Source: Siphonodentalium dalli
Taxonomy: Eukaryota > Mollusca > Scaphopoda > Gadilida > Siphonodentaliidae
Direction: 5' to 3'
DNA length: 64,000 nucleotides
Assembly (NCBI GenBank): GCA_032622095.1
Contig: CP136061.1
Location: forward strand, 52,649,762 to 52,713,761
Every line of letters starts with the position of its first letter. Positions within the stretch are counted from its first letter, which is position 1. The position numbers were made by a program, and so were the translations under genes. Below, one piece after another: positions 1-12,845 of this stretch. The notes under the pieces were generated by a model. The model saw nothing but the letters and a program-made list of their open reading frames with translations, was not told where the DNA came from and did not search any database.

Positions 1-997
1 ATCTGTTGTATATGGGTGTGCTCGATTGTTTAGGGTTGTACTCCGTTGTCGGCATATATAGAAGCCGAACGTTGCCGAACACTTAGGCTTTCAGTTTAAA
101 CATACACAAATCGATGTTAGTCCCAATAAAACTGAACACACTCTGCGTAACTTAATACGAAAGAGATTATTATACTGATATATAGCATCAGGTATTGATT
201 TGTATGTTAAACTCGAGTAAAAGAGACTATACAATTCCCGCCACCAAGTCTGGACGTAAAACGGGTCATATAAAAGCTATCCAGACATTCTCGTACGTAA
301 TAACAGCATCTCGCTTTCCCAATATCTTTGCTGGCTTAGGTACCAGAAGACTTGGACTACCAACTTACAAAATATCTTTGTCATAAGTTGTGTCGTTTAA
401 ATTAGTTATCAATGAGATCAACTATAAATAAGATCAAAATAATGTCTATTTTACTGAAACTGGCAAATGACCACGAGCAACCCTTAAAGGTACTAAATCC
501 GATAATACGCTCCTAAATTACCATTTCCTCGGCTTCAGGGGTAAACAAAATTTGATTCGAGTCGAAGAACCCACCCATCAAAGTTCAGAGTGATCAGATA
601 TCGATTTTTGAAGTTATTTCTCGAGATATGTAATAATAATATAAGAAACACGTGGTCAAACGGAAGGTCTCGGACAAAATTGCGGATGAAGATGGATAAC
701 TCTAAAATCAAGTGGTAATACTGCCAAATTTCGTGATACTTCAGTGATAATACGCCATATTTTGTTGAACAAAATGTTGATAAATAACACGATTTGGGAC
801 AATTGATACCATAGTTGACAGTGGTTAGCATTATTTCATTGCAATAAATAGATTCTGATAACTAAAGCGTATTATGAAGAATGTTGTTGTATCTTGATGA
901 TATGGGGACCGTCTGATCGGATTGAGTACCTTTAAAGTTTCAATTTCAGGCTTTTAACCCCCAAAAATACTTTGAATTGATATATTTGTGTATTCAA
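1..997. repeat. Module A copy 1 of a roughly 1-kb segmental duplication
   Basis: This stretch is almost base-for-base repeated at 35394-36398, with only scattered substitutions and small indels. Both copies end immediately after the same 'gtattcaa', beyond which the two loci diverge. The left edge is cut by the window start, so the duplicated unit may be longer. No convincing gene is present. The short open frames inside it recur in the other copy but lack codon-level support. It contains a complete TTAA-flanked MITE (484-935). A third, partial copy of its right end is at 37546-37698. Confidence 0.9.
484..935. mobile_element. MITE family D copy 1 (TTAA-flanked, AGGTACT inverted ends)
   Basis: The element is bounded by TTAA on both sides. 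It has inverted ends AGGTACTAAATCCGAT (left) and the complement of ATCGGATTGAGTACCT (right). The interior is non-coding. Related copies lie at 8046-8469, 25401-25860, 35875-36336 and 39922-40346, with a right-end fragment at 37546-37640. The TTAA target site is the hallmark of piggyBac-type transposition, though the terminal bases are not the usual CCC, so the superfamily assignment is an inference. Confidence 0.75.
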
Positions 998-1092
998 CTT
1001 ACTGGTTTTTATTTATATATATGTTCTTGGAAATTTCTCTCTCTTAATCTACTTCATATTCCACTGGGTCAAATGTCCAAATATGTGGTAAT

Positions 1093-1262
1093 AATAGTAA
1101 TAACATGATCGTATCGGGCATTATGGTTTATTAACGGCCCTCTGGAATGATTAACAGCCCTCGACTTCGTCTCGGGCCTCTAATAGGCCCTTGGGCTGTT
1201 AATCATTTCTGCCGGGCCGTTAATAGACCATAATGCCCTCAAAAATCATGTTATTGTTATAT
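1093..1262. repeat. Long hairpin (inverted repeat, arms of about 68 bp)
   Basis: The left arm (AATAACATGAT, GGGCATTATGG, TTAACGGCCC and GATTAACAGCCC in order) is mirrored by the right arm (GGGCTGTTAATCAT, GGGCCGTTAATAGACC, ATAATGCCC, ATGTTATTGTTAT). A GC-richer loop of about 30 bases separates them. This is probably a foldback MITE. No clear target duplication was seen. Confidence 0.75.
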
Positions 1263-4200
1263 TGGCATAGCTTATCACAAACCAAAAATCAACATTATTG
1301 ACATAATGTTAACGACAATAAACGAAATTTAAATTCCCAACTACACCTTTTACCGGTCTCTGCCTTTGGTCGCAGTTCGACTTTTAATCCTCCCAAAAAT
1401 TCCCATTCTATAAATAAAACACCCATGCGAAACAAGAATCTCTACACCATGATTATACACGCGGAGCGCGCGAAGTAACTGTATAATAATGCTCTGGCAT
1501 GCCAAAATGTCTTCAATCAACTAAACAAGTAACAGCATAGGAAGGGTGATAACTCTACTTGCAACGTACTTTGACGAAATCAGATGTTGGCCGGCGATCT
1601 TGGCAAAATAGACCACACAGCACGGAGATAGTAGAGTCGCTTATGTCCGATTTTTGGCTCCCGTGGGAAATTCATGAACAAATATAGAGACCATGTTTAT
1701 GAGCCAGTATATGGTTTCTACTTCAGAAAAAAATTTGTTAGACCCCCTGGGGTCGCGACTGGGTGGTCTGATGACGTCACAAAGATGGCCACCATGCTAA
1801 TGTTGTTAAGTTCGCTATTGTTTGATTTCAAATATAAAAATATAATTCTGATATAAAATATATGACTATCCTTTTGTACAGTGTATGGTGGGACGCCATG
1901 TTATATTTTTATATAACAAATTTTCCTCTCGATCAAAGATGGCTGCCAAAATGGCGACCGGAAGTGTGAAAATTAAAGATTTTCCATACATGTCGCCTAC
2001 ATCATTTCCGATTGTATCGAACTGGTGACGATTAGGGAAAATACTTCTCTTAAATCATAATAACAAATCACTTAGGCATCACATTAGTTGATATCTTGAA
2101 TCATAACCCTTGATTGTCTTCTCTAAATGCGATGATTTAAAGGAACTGGTATGAATTTTCGCCAAAATATATATTTTTTATTTTCTAACAATTTCCTTAT
2201 AGAAATTTAGTATTAATCGATGATAGAAATTAGTAGGATCATTACATAAGATATCTACATCTAACTGGATCCAGAATATGTCAACTTAATCCAAGATGGC
2301 TTCCAACATGGAGGCCAAAATACGATAATACGCAAATTTTACCCTATTTCAGCCTATTGCGTTTCTGTCATATAGAAGGTGAATGTAGCAGACTAGTTGG
2401 CTACTTCCAAATAAATAATCGACATTTTATGACACATTCCTATTAGTTGTCTTACCACATTGACTCAAAATGCGAGTTCATATGACAATTATTGTTCAAA
2501 TAAGCATCGTGAAAATTCGCCAAACATTATATTTGTACATGTATACGTCAAATAACATGTCCACCACAGGAGAACGATATCTCGGTGTTAGATATATGAA
2601 TGAATGTATGAATGTGCTCCAATTTAGATAATCAGGAGTTATTAATATCTTATTGTAATCGAGATGGCCGATGTGGCAGAAATGTCGAAATTTTACATTA
2701 AAATACATATATTTCCGCAATATATCCCAGTATGTAAGAATGACACATATGGATATTACCACCATGCATGGGCTTTCGGTACATAAAACCGAAATATATG
2801 TGTAAGCACGTTAAGTACATGTATTTGTGCCAAATTCGATTATGATATCATATCAATATTTTAATAGAGACCAACATGGTATGTGGAGAGAATAGTGAAT
2901 TTGCCAACTTCAGGCGCTGTCAGCTACCAACGCTCAAATGATGCATGTGATCGCCATACGTTCTTGCATATCGATAACGATTGAGTATATCTACTCGTAT
3001 ACTAAAAGGTCTAGGGCCGGACTCCATCAGATTACTGTATATAGCTAACAGTGGCTGGCTTTTGAAGCCTGAAATTTTAAATATAAACCAGAAATCGCCT
3101 GGATATTATAGCTATACTTTATTCTTTTTCATTTCACCATGGTACATGTATACCGCCGGTATGTGTTTGGTAAATGAACGAGGTTGATTAGTTTTCCGTA
3201 GTAACACGCACGTTTTCTGACATAATATTCACAAAAAGTCTTCCTAAAATCAATCCTGGTATGGGTACTCTTGGTCATTGGAATGGACAATCGACACAAA
3301 TGATCAGACACCCCCTTCCACCATTCTGGCAAACAAGCAATATATTTACTTGTATTACAGCGATATTAGCATATTTTTGTATAACTACATGTGTGTATAT
3401 AATTAATTTGTCTCATATACAAGTACCACTAATGCGTATATGGACGCTGTCGTTAGGTGGTGTGAATGTAAAATAATTCCCGGAAATGACTCACATAAGC
3501 ATGCACAGTTGATGTCGAATCCGGTCTACGATTAAACATATACATATTGTTGCTGTATTATTCATGGAATAAATACTGTTTAAACTAAAGTCTATCTGAT
3601 CAAACTGGATTGCTTATCACGTGAACATGTATGGAACTCTTCGAACAATAGCATCACCATGACCGTGTTCTGCTGAAGTTAATATATATATATTTACATA
3701 CACCTGATATCGCTTCCTGTTTCCCCATACATTCGCATTTTATCATTCACAACCCAGTATCCACATCAGGAAGACGATGCGCTATATTCTGTTCATTACC
3801 TAGCTGGCCATTTCGATAAGAAATGAGAATTTGTTCACGCTCACTGAAACAAGAGCCATTGAAGCAATGAACACTCATACTGAGTCCGTGCCTTTATAAA
3901 TCAGATATATATATTTATCCAACAATCACTGTTTATATTGCTTGTATACATGATGAAAACATGCATTATAAACGTTACGCGTACAGTCTTACTACTATTC
4001 GATAGTCTGGTTACATGTACGCCAACGTAGCTTTATTAAATCGATGTAGCTGTATTGTGTACTATTTTCATGACATAATTATATGTGCAAAAACTACAGG
4101 GACGTCAACCTACCTAAATCACCCCATTGTGCTTTTGGTTGTTTTTTTTCGTCCATAATTCAGTGTACTTTATACAAAATCTGCAAACAGGATGTGCGAT

Positions 4201-4385
4201 GGATACATAAAATAGGTAAATATAATGCTGTCGCTTAAATTGTTATATCCGATTGGGAGTACTTTGCATCTGATGGGTTCGGCAGAGTCTCGCCAAATAG
4301 ATATCCAAATCCTCCCCATGGACATCAACACACACGCACGCAAGCAAGCAAGCACGCACACATTACGTTTAGGTATGATCATATT
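1263..4385. other. No gene recognised; diffuse repeat-derived DNA
   Basis: Open frames are short and give no recognisable protein. Around 1780-2330 and 2660 there are scattered 'aagatggc(t)gccaaaatggc' motifs. These belong to the same loose family as the arrays at 43860-44480 and 58380-59110. The rest holds nothing I can name. Confidence 0.6.
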
Positions 4386-4960
4386 ATTGTTACTAGGTTA
4401 TAACATTAAATATGAATCGAAGACCCTTGTCCTGAAATGTTTCTATCGATTAATATTGATTGTAATTCGAATATGTTCTGATCTAAAAACGTGTGGTTGT
4501 TTAACGAACGAACAATAGTGGTTACTGTTAACAGAGACCAGATGTTTTATTTTGTAATTTTGGTACATATAAACGTTAATTAGACTCATTATCGCCTATA
4601 ACTATGTAATACAACAATAACTATGACTAATAAAACAATAACTATGTAATAAGACTCATTATCGCCTATAACTACATGTATGTAATAAAACAATACAAAC
4701 AATCCATTTGGGACATTTGACGTTCGGAGCATACATATGGGAACACTCTAATGATCTATATCGCTATATGGTATCGCATGAATGGTCTGTTCTAAATATA
4801 GAACAATATAGTGTCCCACTTAATCATCTCAATAGTCGAAATAAAATCAATATTAATTGATAGAAGGGTTTCCGGACATGGGTCTTCAATTCATATATAT
4901 TATTTTATACCCACGAAACTATTTCAAAATTGTTATATAAAGACATAATCCATCGTTAAT
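4386..4960. mobile_element. MITE family C copy 1 (long inverted repeat, about 570 bp)
   Basis: Left and right thirds are inverted copies: 'atgaatcgaagacccttgtc' near 4410 mirrors 'gacatgggtcttcaattcat' near 4875. The middle carries the 'gttactgttaacagagacc' segment common to all copies. Other copies are at 10696-11222, 17730-18160 (opposite orientation) and 54765-55300. A local direct duplication in this copy repeats 'actcattatcgcctataact' at about 4586 and 4651. The right end reads 'ataatccatcgTTAA'. Confidence 0.7.
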
Positions 4961-5240
4961 AATTGGTCTGATGTGAAGACTTTCATAGGATTTCGCTTTG
5001 TGCCAGACTTTTCTCATTATAACACGGGACTTAACTCTATTTCTATCGATAGAAATACTATGAATGAATAGCTATAGACTAACTGATGAAATAAAAAACA
5101 ATTATAGAATTACTTTGAAACACGCTTATATGCCAAAAAAAAAAGACGACTAACCGAATACATAGATATTAGCCAGTTCAGACTGTTGTGCTTGTAACAA
5201 GCAACGTCTGTTGCTATGTTATTACTATGGGTATGTACTT

Positions 5241-5254
5241 GGGGGGGGGGGGGG
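5241..5254 (+). repeat. Poly(G) run, 14 bases
   Basis: Fourteen uninterrupted G residues, followed by CACGTG. Similar G or C runs occur at 19196-19208, near 44510 and near 34905. Confidence 0.95.
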
Positions 5255-5417
5255 CACGTGAGTTTACGACGCAAAAGCTACATGTTTTGTAATAGGTACT
5301 GCTCGTAACTGAAAAGCTCGCCCATTTAGTTTATTTTATTATATGTAATCGTTTTGTATTTAAAGCCATTGTTTATAGTCAATAAAGGTGCACACACCAC
5401 GCGTGCGCAGCCTTTAA

Positions 5418-5672
5418 TTACGGAAGCGTTTCGGGACATGGTAGAAAGAAAAAAAATCTCAAAATCTTGACTTTATAAACTCAAAATTTTGACTTTTTAT
5501 CTCAAAATTTTGACTTAGTTAGACCTATTATTAGACCTATTCCGTAAAGTCGAAATTTCGAGATAAAAAGTCAAAATTTGACTTTATTTTTTTTCTACCA
5601 TGTCCCGAATACGCTTCCGTACTAATTTTGACTTTATTTTGTTTCTACCATGTCCCGAATACGCTTCCGTAA
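5418..5672. mobile_element. MITE with TTACGGAAGCG ends and duplicated right terminus
   Basis: The left end reads TTACGGAAGCGTTTCGGGAC, followed by atggtagaaa. The complementary right end (tttctaccatgtcccgaata, then cgcttccgt) occurs twice, near 5595-5624 and 5643-5672. The interior is made of repeated 'tcaaaattttgact' and its complement, so the whole element can fold back. It is flanked by TA/TTAA-like bases. Confidence 0.75.
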
Positions 5673-5824
5673 ATAATCGTATTTGAAGTGATATTATTTA
5701 TAATTTCAATGTGTCTTGCTGAGAAATATAATGGTTGTAGAAAGGTAACTTATGTATGTACGACTTATTTCGACACCCGAAAACAAATTCAATAGCGAAC
5801 ATTATTAGGTGAATTTTGTAGCAA

Positions 5825-6390
5825 AAATCACCATTTGGCTTTAAAACTTTATACTGATGAATTGAAATGAAATAATCTGGAGCTCTGCGTGGCGTTAAAT
5901 TCAAATCCGCATCGTTTTTTAAATATTACACCTATATTTCATGGCAGTTGAATTCACATTGAAAGTTAGAATTGTATGTGTAAATAAAACTAAATAAATT
6001 CCGCATTTCTGAGCGATATAAATTGTTAATCGTATTGATATATTCATGGTTTACATACCTTTTCTTAATCGGATCAAATATGTGAAACAAATGTATTTTT
6101 TCATGTTTCACCAATACAACATCTGATATTATAACACCGACATCCTCACAAATGTGTGCGAACAAAATGGCTCCCGTTTAAAACTTTAAAAAAATCTGAT
6201 AAACCCTTACAATTAACAGTGGTAAACATTGGAATGACTGTCGTGATACTCAATGGCGATACATGCGACGATATTTATAATGATTTTTACGCTCGCAGGC
6301 TCGAGCAAAGATAAAGAAACCACAGCGTGACCGTTCAAATTTGTTGTGCACACTCACGATTTATCTATGAACTATTATTTTGTTCTTGAT
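5825..6390. repeat. Dispersed repeat family F, copy 1
   Basis: It shares long stretches with 9437-9900 (for example 'ggtttacataccttttctta', 'acaccgacatcctc') and with a rearranged shorter copy at 8597-8935. It is non-coding. The order of the blocks differs in the second copy. No terminal repeats were identified. Confidence 0.75.
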
Positions 6391-6811
6391 AACACTGTCT
6401 ATGAAGGGCATCAATATCATACTTAGTTTAGAGTCAGCGAGGCTGTCTAAATGAGTCATACTTGACGAAAACATAAAAATATTATATATCCTCAATTCAC
6501 AATAAGTTAAAAGTATACTGCCTATCTACTGAACAAGTTCAAATGAGTTTTAGATACTGTGATTGGCTTTTATTTCGTTGGCATCAATTTCGTTCTTTGT
6601 CAACAAAAGGCTTTTTTCGTAGGTACATACACTGGTCATAAAATAGCAGCTGCATGTACTATTGAGAAATTATACCCCCAATATATTACTGCGCTGAAAG
6701 CACATCACGCAATCATTACCATAATATATACCAGCTTCATTTCAAACTTTTGTCAAGTAGGTATTTAGTGTCTTATGTAGTCTACGCGTGGTTAATTGTA
6801 AACCAAGAAAC

Positions 6812-7510
6812 CAATGCATTGGCTGCGGACACAAGTACCACAGTAGCTATGGCATAGTAGGTGTGACAATTTATTATAGTGGAGTTTGGTGACAATTGGT
6901 CGTCACAATTAATATGCCATAGCTAGCCATGTCGCCCGCACAATGGCACAACGAGTCTTCCAAAGTTCGTTATGATCAGCCTTTTTCTTGTTTTGGTCCT
7001 TGTGTATATTGTTCGCTTTGTTTATTCCAGATGCTTTCTTTCAGCTGCATTTCCCCCGACACCGCTTCATCGGCCCACATGATAATGTTAGCGGAATTAT
7101 GCGTAGAACTAAACGTCGCAAAATTAAAATGCAATTGGGGAACTGTCTTAATACCCATGAAATTAATATAAGTAGTGAGAGCATATCAATAAAATACTAT
7201 ACGAGCATGATGTGTGAGGGAATGAGGGATTGCCACGGTCAAACACAATTCTGGACAATCGATCGTGCAATTATATATATCGTAGAGAATACATTGTAGC
7301 AAAATGTAATGAGCAGAGATCAACCTTGGTGAAACGCAATGGGTTAATTGGTCCAGTCAACTCATTGTGCGGAAACTCAGCGGGCAACATGGCTTGCTAT
7401 GGCACAGAATTATTGTCACACGATTGTCACCAAACTCCATCATAATAAATTGTCACACATACTATGGCATCGCTACTGTGGTACGTTTGTCCGCAGCCAC
7501 TGAGCATTGT
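6812..7510. mobile_element. MITE family E copy 1 (TA-flanked, long inverted ends)
   Basis: Inverted ends of about 100-130 bp contain TACCACAGTAGCTATGGCAT on the left and its near complement on the right, extended outward by GGCTGCGGACA / TGTCCGCAGCC. The interior (6929-7300) shares sequence with the interior of the second copy at 38787-39445. Short open frames inside (such as one starting 'MSP' in both copies) contain stops and match nothing I recognise. TA bases adjoin the core, consistent with Tc1/mariner-like MITEs, but this is an inference. Confidence 0.75.
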
Positions 7511-8045
7511 TATACAAACTATCATAGCCGAGATCAGATGATGTAGCTTATAAATTTTGTATTCGGTGAATGAATGATATTGAATTGAAACAGATTACGT
7601 TTCATCTCAGCTTCTGTGTTTTTCTGCATACATTTTACAACATGTCAAAAATAGTCGTAATGCCCGATCTTAATTATTTCCATCTCGTATATTATATGGG
7701 TTTTTTGCTCATTAAATTCAAGAGTCAATTATTTCGCTGGTTGTTGATTTCGCGGTTGAGCAAAACCACGAAATCAATGAATAACAGATCCCCACGAATT
7801 AAAGGGATTTTACAGTAGGTCGATAGATGCACATACTATCGATATACTGACTTTATATACTATAAACTGGCCATAAGTTTATTTCCCAGGTGACTTCGCA
7901 CAAACGTGAGATAAACGCTTTTTATTTTTACAATTAAGAAATAGACACATACTGAACGCTCTTCACCGACATGAAGAAAAGGAATATCCTCTTTGTAGTA
8001 ATGGTGTGGAAGATAAGTACACTTTTTACTAGATCGCATCAAAAT
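7511..8045. other. No feature seen
   Basis: Unique-looking AT-rich DNA. The open frames are short and without recognisable domains. Confidence 0.5.
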
Positions 8046-8469
8046 TTAAAGATGCATAATCCGAATTAACGGTCGCATATTACTATTTCCTTGGCGTCGG
8101 GGGTAATAAATATTTGATCTGAGTCGAGGAACCCATCCATCAAAGCTCAGCGTGATCAGATATCGATGTTTGAAATCTATTATTTTTCACCACCGATAAT
8201 TTTAAGTGGCAAGTAAACAGTCGACGAGAACACGGTATCGGACCAAATTGCGGATGAAGATGGATATCTCTAAAATCAAGTGACTTTTTTGTGTCAGATA
8301 TTTGACAAACCGGCAAAATTTATACTATAGTTGACTGTGGTTGGCATTATTTTTGGGCAATTACTCAATTCTTATAACTGAAGCGTCATTTCAAAAAAGC
8401 GTCATTTGTTGTTGTTGTTGATGGAATCTGATGATATGGGCACCATCGAATCGGATTGAGTACCTTTAA
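8046..8469. mobile_element. MITE family D copy 2
   Basis: TTAA-flanked. The left end is AGATGCATAATCCGA and the right end ATCGGATTGAGTACCT. It is more diverged than the copy at 484-935 and contains a short TTG microsatellite near 8405. Confidence 0.7.
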
Positions 8470-8596
8470 TATGAGCGATCTCATATGTTTAAAAATATAA
8501 TTGAAATGATCGATGACTTCCTATCACGTATAGTAGCTTTGACAAGATTCATTTTTTGTCCTTTATTCTGCATTCCTTTGACTCAGTTCAAATAAC

Positions 8597-8935
8597 ATTA
8601 AAAATATTACCCCTATATTGCATGTGAACAAGATGGCATGTCAGTTGAATTCACATTGGAAGTTAGAATTGTGTAAACAAAACTAAATAAATTCCGCATT
8701 TCTGAGCGATATAAATTGTAAATCATATCGATGTATACATACATGGTTTACATACCTTTTCTTAATCGGATCAAATATGTTAAATAAATTTGAGAAACAA
8801 AAACCAAACTCCATTTAGCTTTAAAACTTTATACTGATGACTTGAAATGAAATCAATCTGGAGCTCTGCGGGGCTTTAAATTCAAATCCGCATCGTCTTA
8901 AAAATATTACCCCTATATTTCATGCGAACAGCCAA
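8597..8935. repeat. Dispersed repeat family F, rearranged copy 2
   Basis: It contains blocks of family F in a changed order. The phrase 'aaaaatattacccctatatt' occurs at both ends of the copy, suggesting recombination between two copies. Confidence 0.65.
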
Positions 8936-9436
8936 ACTTCCACACGATTCGTCAAACAGAAGCTAATTTCTGCATATATGAATGATAAATCTTGGATTCT
9001 TAATGTAGATTATTTTAGCATTAGAACATATTATTTTAGATACTAAACTCAAATACCGATTACACGATTGACCTTTAAAATTATTTTACATTGTATGCCT
9101 AAAATCTCTAAAATTCCATGAGCACATAGCCAGGCTTCGGAATTGTCCAATATATTGTAAGACGGTAGTAACTGAAAATCATAGTCCTAGTTTATACTCC
9201 ATATTTAGCAAATCATTGATATATAAGTCAATTTCTGCATATTTCCCTGACAGGGTACCCAGGTTTGTGAACGTGGCCTCAGTCGGGATTGTATGTAAGC
9301 CATGTATGGAAGCTAGTATGTCTGCAGAGAGCGCAAGACAGAGCGATAGGAGTGTGTCTGCTTATTAATACATTGTTTAGATGTAACATGTATTCGCATA
9401 TATATACTATGTTCGTATGTTCAATTGTTATTCAAT
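8936..9436. other. No feature seen
   Basis: No coding sequence, repeats or hairpins recognised. Confidence 0.5.
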
Positions 9437-9900
9437 AATATTTCATGCGAACAAGATCATATATGGCAATTAAATTCACATTGAAAGTTAGAATTATATG
9501 TGTAAATAAAACTAGATAAATTCCGCATTTCTGAGCGAAATAAATTGTAAATCGTATATTGATGTAAAATGGTTTACATACCTTTTCTTAATCGGATCAA
9601 ATATCTGAAACAAATGTATTTTTTCATGTTTCACCAACATCTGGTACTATATCACCGACATCCTCGCAAATGTGTGTGAACAAAATTTCCCCCGTTTAAA
9701 ACTTTTTAAAAATCTTATAAACCCTTACAATTAACAGTGATAAATATTGAAATGACTGACGTGACACTCAATGGCGATACAGGCGACGTTATATATAATG
9801 GTTTTCGTGCTCCCGGGCTCGAGAGAGGATAAAGAAACCACGGCGTGAACGTACACATCTGTTATGCACACTCAAAATGTATCTATGAACTTCCATGTTG
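9437..9900. repeat. Dispersed repeat family F, copy 3
   Basis: It closely matches 5930-6390, including 'aaccacggcgtgaacg', the counterpart of 'aaccacagcgtgaccg'. It is non-coding. Confidence 0.75.
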
Positions 9901-10695
9901 GACATTCTCTGCAAACATGAGCGCACACCGGCGTTTGGTAGTAACATGCAAGACGTAATTATGCAGGGTGTGTGGGTGATCGAGACTACAAAAACCACAT
10001 TTTTACATCCGCGTGTACATTTTGATCAGGACATTAAAAGCTACAAAGCCCCTTGTGTGTGCTATTATGACTTTGAACCCATTATTGGAGTTGCCATTCA
10101 CCCCATGCAGTCATGCAGCATAAATGGACCGTTAAGTATAACAACCTATATATATATGTTTCTTAGACTTTTCGAATATATCTGGGTCTAGAAACCCTAA
10201 AGCGCTGAGTGAAACCTAACATAATACATTTAGTCTGGCCAACAGTTTTATTAACAGAAAATTCTTACTAAATTTAAAACTAAAATAAATATGATCTTTC
10301 ATATAAAAGGAAAATAACATTGTAAGTCAAGAAAAGCGACTGTGAATATCAATATGTAAATATGAGAGGTTTAAAAAATGTTCAAATAAAAATTAGTTTA
10401 TTCCTCTTAGCACTTATATTGTATTTGGCATACCACATATGAGGCAACGTGAAGACGACCAACCATATTCATGCTGCTCTTATACAATATACATATATTA
10501 TGTTAATTTCGTCCTAACCGCCATTTAAAAAAAACTTGAGCATTTGGTTGAAACCGTCCGAGCCCGGACTATCTTGTGCGCAACTGGAACAAAAATGGTA
10601 TTATCATCCAATATAAACATGTCATACAACAAATTCTAGCACACAAATCGGCGTTAGAACGTTGAATTTCCACGCATATAATGATATACATGTAT
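9901..10695. other. No feature seen
   Basis: A 98-codon open frame from 9895 runs through the edge of the family F repeat and has no recognisable domain. It is not called as a gene. Confidence 0.5.
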
Positions 10696-11222
10696 TTAAA
10701 GGTGGATTATCTCTTTGTAAACATGTATTATATAGTTACCGGGGTATAAAATATTAGATCTGAGTCGAAGACTCCTGTCCGGAAATGCTTCCATCGGTTA
10801 ATATTAATTTGATTTCGAATATTTTCTGGCTTAAAAAGGTGTGGTTGTTTAGCTAACGAACAATAGTGGTTACTGTTTACAGAGACCAGAAATTTTATTG
10901 TGTAATATTTGCCAGATTTTGGTCACAAATAAACGTTAAATATACTCATTGTCGCTTATAACTATGGAATAAAACAATACAACCAATCAATCTGGGACAT
11001 TTGACTTTCGGTACGTAGCCATAGGAATGGCCTAATGTTCTATGTCGCTATATGGTATCACCCGAAAGGTCTGTTCTAAAAAATAGCCAAATAAACGGGC
11101 CAAATAAAATATTCGAAATAAAATCAATATTAATTGATAGAAGCCTTTCCGGACAGGGATCTTCAGTTCATATTTATTATTTTATACCCACGCAACTATT
11201 TAAAGAGATAATACATCTTTAA
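10696..11222. mobile_element. MITE family C copy 2 (TTAA-flanked, complete)
   Basis: This is the best-preserved copy of the family. TTAA flanks both ends, the left end is AGGTGGATTATCTCTTT and the right end is AAAGAGATAATACATCT. Inside, 'gagtcgaagactcctgtccg' is mirrored by the complement-like 'cggacagggatcttcagttc'. The element is non-coding. Confidence 0.8.
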
Positions 11223-11629
11223 AATATCCAACAGAAATGAATTTTCCTGTCACGCGCAATGTTGTTGGTGATTTTCCAGCGCGTCTAATTCAAAACACTA
11301 TGAATGATCACCAATCGTTTTATACGCCAACTAATCATAGTTTGAGTATGCCATCATGTTTTCGTAAGTAAATATTATATTCATGTACATTCTCGCATAA
11401 TGTCGACTAAATCATATAGAGGACGTATTCATGCTGGGAAATTTCGCATGACAAATCAGAAGCCTATCGCGAGGGATTCCTGATCACCTCGGCTCGTATT
11501 CACCAACTGGGTCTATTTTATAAACCATGCAGGTAGTTTAATCGGCAGCAGCTTTGTCGCTGATCTTCCGCTAGCGTCGCCACTACGGTAACATTGGTTA
11601 CTTGTTCTCAGTTCCTTATTCCTTATTGG
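11223..11629. other. No feature seen
   Basis: No gene or repeat identified. Confidence 0.5.
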
Positions 11630-12020
11630 GAAACTTGACCAAATAAACGGTGCGGTAGGGCGACCCACCCCAAATTATACTATAACACTGAAACCCACCC
11701 TCTAGTCCATGCAGTTGCAACAGGAGGTGACAAAAAGGCACCCATGGCCATGTCGATATTATTGGACAGATTTTTACCAACGCTACCCATATATAGCAAT
11801 TTCGGTATTTATGAAAAGAATTTGACAAAATCAATGCATGTTACGGTAGGATGGCCCACCCTAAGTTAAGTTTAAAAAAAACAGAAAACCGCACCATTCT
11901 AGCCCGTGCGGTTGCCACAGGGGTTGTCAAAATGGCACCCGTTGCCGTTTTGGTATTTATTAACCGATTTTAACCAAATAAACGGTGTGGTAGGGTGTCC
12001 ACCGTAAGTTATCTTAGAAG
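11630..12020 (-). repeat. Satellite S monomers, outlying reverse-oriented block
   Basis: Diverged monomers contain 'accaaataaacggtgcggta' and 'gttgccacaggggttgtcaa', which are the complement of the monomers in the array at 14581-15790. A single further monomer fragment lies at about 12930-13040. Confidence 0.75.
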
Positions 12021-12602
12021 AATAGGCCGTAATTGTGTTTAAAAAAAAGCTAACTAGTGTTTGTAAAATTCGTGTGATGGTTGAGAGATCTCGAGATCCT
12101 CGGTAGCCTAACGCACGTTTTATATAACACATTAAGTGGCAATTAAATTGTAATGGCAAATCCCAGTTAACAGTTAAAGGCCACACGCACATTCACACAC
12201 CATGCTGCATTCACCCACTCATTCATCCATCCATACATAAGTATTTTATAAGTCCGATAATTTCCGTTGAAGAAAAGTAGCAGTATAATAATAACAAACG
12301 ACCACATAATTAATGAGGATCTAGCACACGCCTTGGATAATTTCAAATTTAGATGTTTACACGCAAAAATATAATTAACTTGTAAGATAAGATTCAATTT
12401 GGCGATAACTAGTCTTCAAAACAAGCAAGTTTTTTTCTGGTACACACCAAAAGATTAGCTTCAATGGCTTGGTGTTTATATTTTCAAAGTTAAAGACACA
12501 AGTGATGTGAACCACTCCGGTAGCGTGATCAAATATAGATTGAGAATAATCTTGATCAAAGTAGTTTTTTTTGTTTTTTTTAAAAAGAATTTTAATCCAA
12601 AT
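12021..12602. other. No gene recognised
   Basis: Three short minus-strand open frames overlap here without domains, and their predicted starts are mostly not ATG. Nothing is called. Confidence 0.5.
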
Positions 12603-12845
12603 TGACAACACACACCGTCATTCTTATATATTATTTAAATGCAAGGACTCTCGGTGGCGAAATCATTTTTGGTAGTTTATCGCCGATAGTTGCGTCCCGA
12701 ATCGAGATGTAAATATTTACAATTGAGCATAGTTCAGACGATGCTTTCTACGGAGTGGTACGGTCCATTACTTTGGACTGTTCTGCCATGTTAGCAGAAT
12801 ACCTCATAATGGCAAAGCGCCTGAATACTAATTTATCAATTTCAC
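12603..12845 (-). repeat. Dispersed repeat family H, copy 1 (reverse of 57990-58240)
   Basis: Matching blocks in opposite orientation include 'gatagttgcgtcccgaatcg' here against 'cgaatcgggacgcaactatt' at 58147, and 'gcgcctgaatactaa' here against 'ttagtattcaggcgc' at 58010. A third partial copy is at 46722-46815. Confidence 0.75.

Noticed and set aside
535-831. 98-codon minus-strand frame, conserved at 35884-36204
   Set aside because: It lies inside a MITE. Its conservation is explained by the recent segmental duplication of the DNA rather than by coding constraint, and other MITE copies break the frame.
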